Positions 1 to 7,491 of a stretch of 64,000 bases of DNA are shown in pieces. The stretch is from positions 248,001-312,000 of the forward strand of contig NZ_JROG01000001.1 in the NCBI RefSeq assembly GCF_000786215.1, in the 5' to 3' direction. A model generated the notes under the pieces. The model worked only from the letters and a program-made list of their open reading frames with translations, searched no databases and had not been told where the DNA came from. A program made the translations under genes and the position numbers. Positions within the stretch are counted from its first letter, which is position 1. Each line of letters opens with the position of its first letter. This DNA is from Sphingomonas sp. 35-24ZXX. Lineage in GTDB: Bacteria; Pseudomonadota; Alphaproteobacteria; Sphingomonadales; Sphingomonadaceae.

Positions 1-1104
1 CGGGTGTTTCAGTTCCAGTTCGCGCTGTCGCTGCTTGGGCTGGGCCTGGTCTATATGCTGCGACTGCCGCCCGGGGTGCGCAAGCTGACCTTCGAAAGGC
101 TGGATATTCCCAGCATCGCGCTGTTCATTCTTGGTGTGGGCGCGCTCTGCGCCTTCCTGATCCAGGGGCGTCTCCAGTGGTGGGATACGCCGTGGCTGGG
201 CTATGCGGTCGCGCTTTCTGTGCTGGGACTGGGCGGCTGTCTGCTGATCGAGGCCAATCGCAGGAACCCCATGCTCGATCTGAGCTGGTTGTCGAGCCGC
301 GCTATCCTGAGCATTGCCGCGATCGGCGCGACCGTCCGCATTCTGGTGGCGGAACAGGGCTTTGGCGCCAGCGGCATGTTCGCGGCCCTGGGCTATGGCA
401 ACGAACAGCTGACCGGCTATTTCTGGGTGCTGACCGGCGCAACGCTGGCCGGCATGGTGCTTTCGGTGATCCGGCTCGATCCCAAGGATCTGACCCGGCC
501 GGTGCTGTTTGCGGTGTTCGTGATCGGTGTGGCTGCCTTTGCCGATACCCGGACCGGCGTGATGAGCCGTCCGCAAGACCTGTACCTGTCGCAGGCGGCG
601 ATCGCCTTTGCCGCGGTGTTCGCGATGGGGCCGGTGCTGATGCAGGGCATGCTGAGAGCGCTGGCCGCGGGTCAGAACTACATCATCAGCTTCATTGCCA
701 TCTTCTCGCTGTCGCAATCGGTGGGCGGTCTTGCCGGGATCGCGCTGCTGTCTGCTTTTCACACCGTTCGCTTGAAGACTCATCTGATCGACGCCGGCAC
801 GACCCTGGCGATCGGCAACGCGCAGCTGTCTCAAGCCATGTCCAATCTCGCGCAGCGCACCGCGCCGCTTCAGCAGGATTCGGCGCTACTTCAGCAGACA
901 ACGGCGGCCAGCATATCGCAGCAGATCGGGCGTGAAGCCGCAGTGCTGGCATTCAACGACGTCTTCTTCCTCATCGGTACGCTGTCGGCGGTCACCTTCG
1001 TGGCTCTGCTGGTGCCGTGGGTGATCAACAAGATTCGCGGGCGCAATCCGCTCGCCAAGGAACTGGCCTTTATCGAGGCCATGCGCGCAAGGACGAAGCC
1101 ATGA
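1..1104 (+). CDS. MFS drug efflux transporter, DHA2/EmrB type (5' end cut by the window)
   Basis: Inner-membrane proton-driven exporter, probably of drugs or other hydrophobic compounds. The reading frame is open from base 1, so the true start lies upstream; about 367 codons remain of a family that usually has about 500. Many hydrophobic segments alternate with short polar loops, and a long loop of roughly 50 residues precedes the last membrane segment, as in the 14-TM DHA2 group. The stop codon overlaps the start of the next gene (ATGA), which encodes an HlyD/EmrA adaptor, and an outer-membrane factor follows, so the three form an EmrAB-TolC-like operon. The family call rests on topology plus operon context; the substrate cannot be read from the sequence. 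Confidence 0.85.
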   Translation, partial: RVFQFQFALSLLGLGLVYMLRLPPGVRKLTFERLDIPSIALFILGVGALCAFLIQGRLQWWDTPWLGYAVALSVLGLGGCLLIEANRRNPMLDLSWLSSRAILSIAAIGATVRILVAEQGFGASGMFAALGYGNEQLTGYFWVLTGATLAGMVLSVIRLDPKDLTRPVLFAVFVIGVAAFADTRTGVMSRPQDLYLSQAAIAFAAVFAMGPVLMQGMLRALAAGQNYIISFIAIFSLSQSVGGLAGIALLSAFHTVRLKTHLIDAGTTLAIGNAQLSQAMSNLAQRTAPLQQDSALLQQTTAASISQQIGREAAVLAFNDVFFLIGTLSAVTFVALLVPWVINKIRGRNPLAKELAFIEAMRARTKP

Positions 1105-2219
1105 CACCTCCTCCTCCAGAGCAACCTGCAGCGCCCGAAGCTGCGGACAGCAGCCCTGCAGCTGCACAGCCCGAAAAAGGCTGGTCTCCGCAACTGTCGC
1201 GCAAGCGCGTCGGTGTTGCGAGCCTGCTGATTGCGGTGGGTGTGCTGGTGGCGCTGTTCGCCTGGAGTCTGCCGCCCTTTGCTGGGGGCGATCAGACCAC
1301 CGACAATGCCTATGTGCGCGGCAGGACGACCATCGTCAGCCCGCAGGTGGCAGGCTATCTGGTTGAAGTGCGCGTCGCCGACTTTCAGACGGTGAAACAG
1401 GGCCAGCTGCTGGCGCGCATTGATGCGACGCCGTTTAGGGAAAAGGTGCAGCAGGGCGCTGCGAACATCGCCGCGCAACAGGCGACGCTTGCCAATAGCG
1501 AGCAGAGCCTCAGATCCGCTCAGGCGCAGCTTCAGCTTCAGGATGCCTCCGTCGCCAGCGCGCAGGCGGGCTATCAGAAGGCGCAAGCCGACATGAACCG
1601 CATTGCCGAACTGGTCGATGAAGGCTCGGTCTCGCTGCGCGAACGCGATCAGGCACTGGCGGCGCTGCGCCAGGCGCAGGCCGGTGTGCGCCAGGCCCAG
1701 GCGCAGCGCGCCATCGCGGCAGAAAACGTCCGCTCGGTCCGGGTGGGCAGGGGGGCGCTCGAGGCGCAGGTGGCAGGCGCGCAGGCGTCGCGCGATCTGG
1801 CGGCGTTCGAGCTGTCCCGCACCGAAATCCGCGCGCCGCGGTCGGGCAGGCTCAGCGAGATTACCGCGCGTGAGGGCCAGCTGGTCAGCGCAGGGACACA
1901 GCTGATGTACATCGTTCCCGATGAGCTGTGGGTCGTCGCAAATTTCAAGGAGGGCCAGACCGAGAAGATGGCCGTGGGCCAGCGCGCGACGCTGGAGATT
2001 GACGCACTGGGCGGCACCCGGCTGACCGGTCGCGTTCAAAGTGTCGCGCCTGCTGCCAGCAGCGAGTTCAGCATCGTCAAGCCCGACACGGGGGCGGGCA
2101 ATTTCGTGAAGGTGCCGCAGCGGATCGCGGTCCGCATCGTGCTGGATCCCGGTCAGAAGGCGGCCAAGCGCCTGGGGCCAGGCATGTCGGTCGTTGCGAC
2201 CGTTCACACCGGGACGTGA
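1101..2219 (+). CDS. HlyD/EmrA-family periplasmic adaptor of the MFS efflux system
   Basis: Membrane-anchored adaptor linking the MFS pump to an outer-membrane channel. The 372-residue protein has a Pro/Ala-rich cytoplasmic N-terminus, one membrane segment at about residues 38-58, then a biotinyl-lipoyl-like half motif (TTDNAYVRG followed by SPQVAGYL), a long Ala/Gln-rich coiled coil at about residues 120-240, and a beta-barrel domain with the family phrase ELWVVANFKEGQ. The start is placed at the ATG that overlaps the upstream stop (ATGA), because the longer open frame only adds residues read out of frame through the transporter gene. It is followed with a few bases of overlap by the outer-membrane factor. 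Translation is probably coupled through the operon. Confidence 0.92.
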   Translation: MTPPPPEQPAAPEAADSSPAAAQPEKGWSPQLSRKRVGVASLLIAVGVLVALFAWSLPPFAGGDQTTDNAYVRGRTTIVSPQVAGYLVEVRVADFQTVKQGQLLARIDATPFREKVQQGAANIAAQQATLANSEQSLRSAQAQLQLQDASVASAQAGYQKAQADMNRIAELVDEGSVSLRERDQALAALRQAQAGVRQAQAQRAIAAENVRSVRVGRGALEAQVAGAQASRDLAAFELSRTEIRAPRSGRLSEITAREGQLVSAGTQLMYIVPDELWVVANFKEGQTEKMAVGQRATLEIDALGGTRLTGRVQSVAPAASSEFSIVKPDTGAGNFVKVPQRIAVRIVLDPGQKAAKRLGPGMSVVATVHTGT

Positions 2220-2224
2220 GTGCC

Positions 2225-3589
2225 ATGCGCAAGATGATCTTTGCCGCGATGTCCGGCGCGATGCTGCTGTCCGCCTGCGTCCCGGCCCTGCAGGACGCGC
2301 CGCAGGGCGCATCGGCGACGTCCCCTACCCAATGGCGCACCCCGCTGGGCGTGACGGCACCGGTCGATGCGCAATGGTGGCAGGGCTTTGGCGACCCGCG
2401 TCTGTCAGCGCTGGTCGAAAAGGCGCGGCTCAACAATCCCGATGTCTTGCTGGCAGCAGCGCGGGTCGAGGAAGCGCGCGCCACGGAGCGCGGATCGCGC
2501 GGGTTGCTGCTGCCATCACTGGGCGCCGGCGTGGATGGTGCGGTACGGCGCGAGGTTTCTCCGTTCGGTCAGGGGCTGAATTCCGTGGTGGCTCAGCCGG
2601 CATTCCGCGCCAGCTACGAGATCGATCTGTTCGGCAAGAATGCCGCGCGGGTCGATGCTGCCCAAGCCAATGTGGCTGCCAGCGCGGCTGCCGAAGATGC
2701 AGCACGGCTGTCGGTCGAAGCGGCGACGGCCACAGGCTATATTACGCTGCTCGCGCTGGACGCGCGGCTGGCGGTTCTGGATGAGACCGTGGTGGCGCGT
2801 CAGCAGGCGTTGAAGTTCGCGGGCGACCGCGCTGAGGTCGGCTATACGTCGCAGCTCGAACTGCGCCAGGCCGAGGCCGAGTATCAGGCCACGGTTCAGC
2901 TTGTGCCCCAGATCAAGGCCCAGATCGCCCGGCAGGAAAATGCGCTTGCGGTCCTGACCGGCGAGCTTCCTGGTGCTGTCGCGCGCGGCGGCGCGCTGTA
3001 TGACCTTCGCTTGCCCGCTGCGCCGGCAACTTTGCCATCGGAGCTGCTGCGCCGCCGGCCCGACATCGCGTCTGCCGAATATCGCATCGCCGCCGCCGAT
3101 GCCCAGATGCGGGTGGCTCGCGCGCAGTTCATGCCTTCGATCAACCTTGGTGCAACGGCGGGTCTGGCAGTATCGGACCTGCTCGCAGATCCGATCAGCA
3201 TCTGGTCGCTGGGCGGCAGCATTCTGGCCCCTATCTTCCAGGGAGGCCGGCTCACCGCGCAGCTGGATGCCGCAACGGCGCAACGTGACCAAGCCGCCTG
3301 GGCCTATCGCGCGGCCGTGCTGAACGCCTTTCGCGAAGTCGAGGATCGCATGGCCGTGGTCGCCAATCTGAGCGAGCAGGAAACCGCGCTCCAGGCTCAG
3401 CGCACCGCGGTGGCCGATGCGCTGCGCCATGCCGCCAACCGCTATCGCGCCGGTTACACCCCGTATATCGAGCAGATCGATGCCCAGCGCGCCTTGCTCA
3501 GCGTCGACCTTTCGCTGATCCAGACAAGGGCAGACGAACTGTCGACATTGGTCGGGCTGTATCAGGCGGTCGGCGGCGCGCCGCAATGA
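2225..3589 (+). CDS. Outer-membrane efflux lipoprotein, NodT/OprM-type
   Basis: Trimeric outer-membrane channel of the tripartite exporter. A type II signal peptide is visible with lipobox LLSAC, so the mature protein starts at a lipidated Cys. The body of about 450 residues shows the two internal TolC repeats: the first contains ASYEIDLFGK and a long Ala-rich helical hairpin, the second contains ELLRRRPDIASAEYRI and AQFMPSINLG. A GTG at 2216 overlaps the upstream stop and is a possible alternative start; I prefer the ATG three codons downstream because it gives a normal short, basic signal-peptide start. It is the last gene of the operon; the next gene is convergent. Confidence 0.92.
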   Translation: MRKMIFAAMSGAMLLSACVPALQDAPQGASATSPTQWRTPLGVTAPVDAQWWQGFGDPRLSALVEKARLNNPDVLLAAARVEEARATERGSRGLLLPSLGAGVDGAVRREVSPFGQGLNSVVAQPAFRASYEIDLFGKNAARVDAAQANVAASAAAEDAARLSVEAATATGYITLLALDARLAVLDETVVARQQALKFAGDRAEVGYTSQLELRQAEAEYQATVQLVPQIKAQIARQENALAVLTGELPGAVARGGALYDLRLPAAPATLPSELLRRRPDIASAEYRIAAADAQMRVARAQFMPSINLGATAGLAVSDLLADPISIWSLGGSILAPIFQGGRLTAQLDAATAQRDQAAWAYRAAVLNAFREVEDRMAVVANLSEQETALQAQRTAVADALRHAANRYRAGYTPYIEQIDAQRALLSVDLSLIQTRADELSTLVGLYQAVGGAPQ

Positions 3590-3641
3590 CTGGCGAATGT
3601 AACAGGCGCGAAGGCGGTCCTGTGCGAGCGCCCGGCCGGAA

Positions 3642-4295
3642 TTACTTGCTGAGCGCGTGCAGCTTGTGACCCGTGACAGCTGTCTGGAAGACGAACAGGC
3701 CCATCATCCCTGTGCCCAATGCCAGGATGAACAGATCAAATGGCGAAAGGCCCGTTCCCATCACCGTGGTCGGCCGCGTGGTGAACATCGCCAGGCTCAT
3801 GGCGATCAGGATCAGACGCAGTTCGGTCGGTCCGGCAGCCAGATAGGACAATCTGAATTCGCCCGTCACGCGCGCCGCCAGGAACGTGTGGATCGACAGC
3901 AGCAGATAGCTGCCCAAGGCGAACATCGCGACATCCATCCGGATGAAGGCCGTCAGGCCCAAGCCGAAGACAATGATGAGGTTGGACAGCGCATCCATGC
4001 TGTGATCGATGAAATAGCCGTAATTCGGCCGCTCGATCTTGCGGTAGCGTGCCAGGCTGCCATCGAGCGAATCGCCGAACCAGTTGATGAAAAACCCTGC
4101 GATCGCCAGCCACAGCCACTCGATCCGGTAGAGGCTGAGGCCGTAGCCAGCAAAGATGGTGAGCGCTCCGCAAAATCCCATCAGCGTCAGACCATCCGGA
4201 GAAACCCAGGCGGGCAGGCGCGCGCACAACCAGTTGAGCAGCCGCCGTTCGGCGACCGCGAGCATGTTGCCCTGGATCCGGTTGACGCCGCTCAT
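3642..4295 (-). CDS. CDP-alcohol phosphatidyltransferase family membrane protein
   Basis: Probable phospholipid-synthesis enzyme that transfers a phosphatidyl group from a CDP-alcohol to a second alcohol at the inner membrane. The catalytic signature D-x2-DG-x2-AR-x9-G-x3-D-x3-D is complete (DSLDGSLAR, then GYFIDHSMD). Several membrane segments surround it. Length is 217 residues from the ATG at 4295, near the family's usual size; the open frame extends upstream to 4517 but that extension is basic, Pro-rich and unlike the family. The acceptor alcohol cannot be deduced. The gene is convergent with the efflux operon and lies just left of the integrated element. Confidence 0.88.
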   Translation of the reverse strand: MSGVNRIQGNMLAVAERRLLNWLCARLPAWVSPDGLTLMGFCGALTIFAGYGLSLYRIEWLWLAIAGFFINWFGDSLDGSLARYRKIERPNYGYFIDHSMDALSNLIIVFGLGLTAFIRMDVAMFALGSYLLLSIHTFLAARVTGEFRLSYLAAGPTELRLILIAMSLAMFTTRPTTVMGTGLSPFDLFILALGTGMMGLFVFQTAVTGHKLHALSK

Positions 4296-4586
4296 GGCTG
4301 CCGCCGCTCTGCAGGGCGCCGCTGTATCGGGGATTGGGGTACCGTCATCTGCAAATCCTTGGCAAATCCGTGCTGTCCCCCGCGCACTCTGTTGCGGCCT
4401 ATAGGGCAATCGGCAGAGAAATCGAGGCTGATGTAAGGAATCTGTCATAATGCGGGTTGGCGCATGCAGCCTTGCTGTCGGCAGATCGGTTTCGCGATGT
4501 CGCTGGCCGCTGTTCAACCCATCCCGTTGGACAAGGGTTGGGCGTCACCGACTTGCGATGAACGATTTCGATCCATTCGGTGAAAA

Positions 4587-4601
4587 GTGGCGGAGCGGGA
4601 G
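4587..4601 (+). repeat. attL core: 15-bp copy of the tRNA-Ser 3' end
   Basis: The 15 bases GTGGCGGAGCGGGAG match exactly bases 16667-16681, which encode the CCA, discriminator, 3' acceptor strand and three T-stem bases of tRNA-Ser(GGA). The flanks on both sides differ between the copies. The integrase gene begins about 140 bp to the right. Exact identity of length 15 at the two ends of an integrase-bearing block is what defines this as an attachment core. Confidence 0.88.
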
Positions 4602-4693
4602 TCCGCCAAACTATAATCCAGCCATTTTCAGGCTTGTTGATCGAACCTCGAGAAACCAAGGCTTTTAGAGCCTAATTCGTCTAGCCGTTTCTA

Positions 4694-4721
4694 TTGACGT
4701 TCAGCCGCAGCCATCTACAAT
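4694..4721 (+). promoter_or_regulatory. Sigma70-type promoter of the integrase gene
   Basis: TTGACG and TACAAT are separated by 16 bp, close to consensus at both boxes. The predicted transcription start falls around 4728, inside the paired TGAGGGAC repeats, leaving a very short leader before the integrase ATG at 4745. The overlap of promoter start and repeats suggests that integrase binding could repress its own gene; that is inference. Confidence 0.65.
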
Positions 4722-4740
4722 GAGGGACGAAGTGAGGGAC
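4721..4740 (+). repeat. Left integrase arm-type sites: paired TGAGGGAC
   Basis: TGAGGGAC occurs at 4721-4728 and again at 4733-4740, a pitch of 12 bp. The same pair (second copy TGAGGGGC) with the same pitch and orientation occurs at the other end of the element at 16590-16609. Direct repeats at both ends of a tyrosine-integrase element, inside the att cores, are the hallmark of arm-type binding sites. Confidence 0.6.
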
Positions 4741-4744
4741 CCTT

Positions 4745-5965
4745 ATGGCCGGACTGACTGCGCTCCAAGTGAAGAATGCCAAGCCCGGCCGCCATGCTGA
4801 CGGCGCCGGCCTGTATCTGTTGGTCCGCGACACCGGATCCAGGTCCTGGCTGCTGCGGGTGATGGTGGCGGGCAAGCGGCGGGACTTCGGTTTGGGCAGC
4901 GTCGCAGAGCTGTCGCTGGCCAGCGCGCGCGAAAAGGCGGCTGAGTGGCGCGCGATCGCCAAGGAAGGCCGCGACCCATCAATGGTTAAGCGCGCCGAGG
5001 TGCGAGCGCAGGCCCGGGAGGACGCCAAGGCGAGCCGGACCTTCGAGGCGGCTGCTACCGAATTCATGGCTGCACATTCGCCGTCCTGGCGCAACGAGAA
5101 GCACAAGGCGCAGTGGACATACACGCTGCGCGAGTTCGCATATCCCAAGATCGGTGCGGAGCCGGTGAACGAGATAGATGCGCCGATGATCGTCGATACG
5201 CTGATGCCCATCTGGCAGCGCTTGCCGGAGACAGCGCGACGGCTGAGGCAGCGCATAGGCGCGGTGCTCGACTATGCCCATGCGCGCAACTGGCGCGACC
5301 GTGAAGCGCCCATGCGGGCCGTCCTGAAGGCGATGCCCAAGCAGAACGTGCTGAAGCAGCATTTTCCTGCTGTCGCTTATGCTGACGCCCCGGCCGTCAT
5401 TGCTAAGCTGCGCGGGGAAGATTCGACGATCGGTCGGAGCGCGCTCGAGTACGCCATCCTGACCGCGGCGCGTTCGGGCGAGGTGCGCGGCGCACGGTGG
5501 AGCGAGGTCGACCTTGAAGCCAAGACCTGGACCATCCCGGCCGAGCGAATGAAAGCAAAGCGAGCTCACATCGTGCCACTCACATCGCAGGTGGTCGATG
5601 TGCTGCACTCGATGAAGCCGCTGGCCGTCAAACCAGACGCGCTGATCTTCCCAGGCCTTCGGGCCAAGCCACTCAGCGATATGACAATGAGCAAGGTGCA
5701 GCGCGCTTTGGCGCCGGGCACTACGGTCCATGGCTGGCGATCGTGCTTCCGCGATTGGGTGGCAGAGACGACCAATTTCAGTGGTGAGCTGGCCGAGATG
5801 GCGCTTGCGCACTCGGTGGCGTCGAAGGTCGAGAAGGCCTATCGGCGCGGAAACCTCCTCGAGCGGCGGCGCGAGCTGATGGAAGCTTGGGCAGGGTATC
5901 TGGATGGCAAGAGCGCGTCAGTGCTGTATCTTCAGCCCAAGGCGGTAAGCTCGATCAATCCTTAG
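4745..5965 (+). CDS. Tyrosine-type integrase (DUF4102/P4-type)
   Basis: Site-specific recombinase expected to move the element in and out of tRNA-Ser. The 406-residue protein has an N-terminal DUF4102 arm-binding domain (ADGAGLYLLV, residues 19-28; an LSLASAREKA segment near 57), a central core-binding helical region, and a C-terminal catalytic domain with all expected residues: Arg243 in AARSGEVRGARW, Lys near 270-272, His329-x2-Arg332 in HGWRSCFRDW, His356 and Tyr366. The length is normal for the P4 type, so it looks intact. It reads away from attL, starts 24 bp after a strong promoter, and its 3' end overlaps the convergent gene by 11 bp. It lies at the end opposite the tRNA gene. Confidence 0.95.
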   Translation: MAGLTALQVKNAKPGRHADGAGLYLLVRDTGSRSWLLRVMVAGKRRDFGLGSVAELSLASAREKAAEWRAIAKEGRDPSMVKRAEVRAQAREDAKASRTFEAAATEFMAAHSPSWRNEKHKAQWTYTLREFAYPKIGAEPVNEIDAPMIVDTLMPIWQRLPETARRLRQRIGAVLDYAHARNWRDREAPMRAVLKAMPKQNVLKQHFPAVAYADAPAVIAKLRGEDSTIGRSALEYAILTAARSGEVRGARWSEVDLEAKTWTIPAERMKAKRAHIVPLTSQVVDVLHSMKPLAVKPDALIFPGLRAKPLSDMTMSKVQRALAPGTTVHGWRSCFRDWVAETTNFSGELAEMALAHSVASKVEKAYRRGNLLERRRELMEAWAGYLDGKSASVLYLQPKAVSSINP

Positions 5966-6503
5966 TGAAAAAGTCAGGATACTCCCGCTCGAGCAATGCG
6001 CGTAACGCCGCTGGTTCCGGCTCGCTTGACCAGCCATATTCATCAAGCCGCACGAATGCGGGTGCATCCTCAGCGTAAAAATCCGGCCCAAAGTTAGTGA
6101 TGCTGAAACCGGTCCGCCCGCCGGTAAAGTCCGCAATTAGGCGAGCCTGGCGCTTGGTAAGTTCAATCGGCACCATGTAGAATGAAACCTGCCGGTACCT
6201 CCCGCCTTGTTCTGAAACGTCGGTGCGGCCGAGCACTTGGAGCGGCACTCGGACATCACCGACTTCCACGTAAACCGATCGTAGTGGGAGCTCTGGCGCA
6301 ATTGCGGTCTCTGATGTGAGCATAATAACTGCATTTTTTCCGAGTGCTGCGTACTCGTAGCCATCGGCTGGCAGGCACAGGTCAAACCCCACAGAGCGGA
6401 TGGCATGTTGGTTTAACGCTGCAAGGGGATCTGCTGCCTCTGCAGCAACCGACTGCCCAGCTGCCAGCAGAAAAAATGCCATGACTAGGCTTCGAATGAG
6501 CAT
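5955..6503 (-). CDS. Secreted hypothetical protein
   Basis: I do not recognise the family. The 182-residue product begins with a clear signal peptide (MLIRSLVMAFFLLAAGQ, cleavage probably after a VAAEA-like site near residue 24), and the rest is soluble and mixed alpha/beta in character with many Val/Leu-rich strands, one Cys and an acidic C-terminus. It is the first gene right of the integrase and is convergent with it, the two 3' ends overlapping by 11 bp. An extracytoplasmic location is likely; no catalytic motif is visible. Confidence 0.65.
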   Translation of the reverse strand: MLIRSLVMAFFLLAAGQSVAAEAADPLAALNQHAIRSVGFDLCLPADGYEYAALGKNAVIMLTSETAIAPELPLRSVYVEVGDVRVPLQVLGRTDVSEQGGRYRQVSFYMVPIELTKRQARLIADFTGGRTGFSITNFGPDFYAEDAPAFVRLDEYGWSSEPEPAALRALLEREYPDFFTKD

Positions 6504-6984
6504 CTATTTGTTGTCCTTCGACCGAGCGAAATACTGATTATTCCGGCTTTTTCATAGGTCTACAAGCAGATTGCAGCGCCTTGCTTTATAACATAAATCT
6601 GAGGTGTCACGACAAAATGATCTGCGTGTTCTGCGGTCACCTCCATTCGGAACCCCGCAAACATCCAAATGTTTTTATAAGACTGCGCCATGGAAATTCT
6701 GCACAGCATTTAGCCCGCGCGCGTTATGTAATAACATCACATAAATCTCTAGTTGAGTGACATGCTCCCTGTTGCCAGCCAAGCGCGCTAGAAATCACCG
6801 GCCTTGCACACACCTCAAATGCGGCTTTCACCCGGCTCAAGGCGCGTCGCTGCAGCCACCCAGCCGATCGCCAGCGCATGCGAGGAGCGCCCTGAGCGCG
6901 TCTTGATACCGATTGTGGGGACGCCCGGCTCGGTTGCTGATCCCGCCGGGCGGGGAGGGGATGGTCGAGGAATTCCGCCGACGC
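6504..6984. other. Non-coding stretch inside the element
   Basis: About 480 bp with no convincing gene. The left half (6504-6780) is AT-rich and could hold the promoter of the secreted-protein gene that reads leftward from 6503. The right half is GC-rich. Short open frames here have neither a recognisable ribosome site nor protein-like composition. Confidence 0.5.
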
Positions 6985-7230
6985 TTACCAGATCACGACC
7001 AGCCCGCCGTCATAACCGGTTGCCGCCTTCACACGGTCAATGAGCTCGTCAATCGTCTCGCCTGGCCGCAAGGCCGCGATGCCCTGCGCCATATCTGCCA
7101 AAGTCTCCCCACGACGGTCAGGCACAACCTGTGGCGCGCTGCTGGGCAAGGCCGCTCGAAGGTTTGCAACATGGTCGCTGACATAACCGGAGATCAGTGC
7201 GAGGGGGTTGTTGATCGTTTGTGCAAGCAT
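6985..7230 (-). CDS. Small hypothetical protein (81 aa)
   Basis: Not recognised. The frame is open further upstream, but the ATG at 7230 has a good ribosome site (AAGGA, about 7 bases away), and the upstream extension is read through the GGGAACGGGAA repeats, so I choose 7230. The product is a small soluble protein with a predicted amphipathic N-terminus (NNPLALISGYVSDHVANLR) and a C-terminal helix ending in a hydrophobic GGLVVIW tail. It lies downstream of the repeat cluster and of the RepA-like gene in the same direction, so it may belong to the replication or control module. Confidence 0.55.
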   Translation of the reverse strand: MLAQTINNPLALISGYVSDHVANLRAALPSSAPQVVPDRRGETLADMAQGIAALRPGETIDELIDRVKAATGYDGGLVVIW

Positions 7231-7302
7231 GTTTGGTCCTTCTGGTTGCTCGAGTTGCCTATACGAGAGGAGGGTGCTCTCAAGAGCATCCCTCTCTCTA
7301 GC

Positions 7303-7453
7303 CGGGAACGGGAACCGGGAATGGCAGAAAACAGCCATTTTTCATTGCTGGTTCCCAAAACGGTGCGGGAATCGGAAATCTAATAAATTCAATAGGATGA
7401 GGCATACGCATTCCCGTTCCCGGGAACGGATTTCCGGCCTTCGGGAACGGGAA
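7303..7453. repeat. Iteron-like cluster of CGGGAACGGGAA repeats
   Basis: The 12-mer CGGGAACGGGAA occurs exactly at 7303-7314 and 7442-7453, and as its exact reverse complement at 7411-7422. Partial copies lie at 7315-7321, 7350-7356 and 7364-7380. The inverted copy forms part of a 16-bp perfect palindrome, CCGTTCCCGGGAACGG (7414-7429). The cluster sits between the end of the RepA-like ATPase gene and the start of the 81-residue gene. It could be an origin of replication for the excised element or an operator array for the small gene; the sequence does not decide. Confidence 0.65.
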
Positions 7454-7475
7454 TTGTACAAAATAGACATCATAA

Positions 7476-7490
7476 TTGCATAAAATGCAA
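7476..7490. repeat. Perfect inverted repeat next to the 3' end of the ATPase gene
   Basis: TTGCAT and ATGCAA flank AAA, giving a 15-bp symmetric site two bases from the stop codon of the leftward ATPase gene. It is too short and lacks a T-tract for a terminator, so a protein-binding site belonging to the adjacent repeat cluster is more likely. Confidence 0.4.
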
Positions 7491-7491
7491 C

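Noticed and set aside
6804-7043. Open frame of 79 codons in the element
   Set aside because: Pro/Arg-rich, no ribosome site, overlaps the end of the better-supported 81-residue gene.
7303-7453. Could the GGGAACGGGAA cluster be a CRISPR array?
   Set aside because: Copies are short, in both orientations and at irregular spacing; there are no spacers of constant length and no cas genes.
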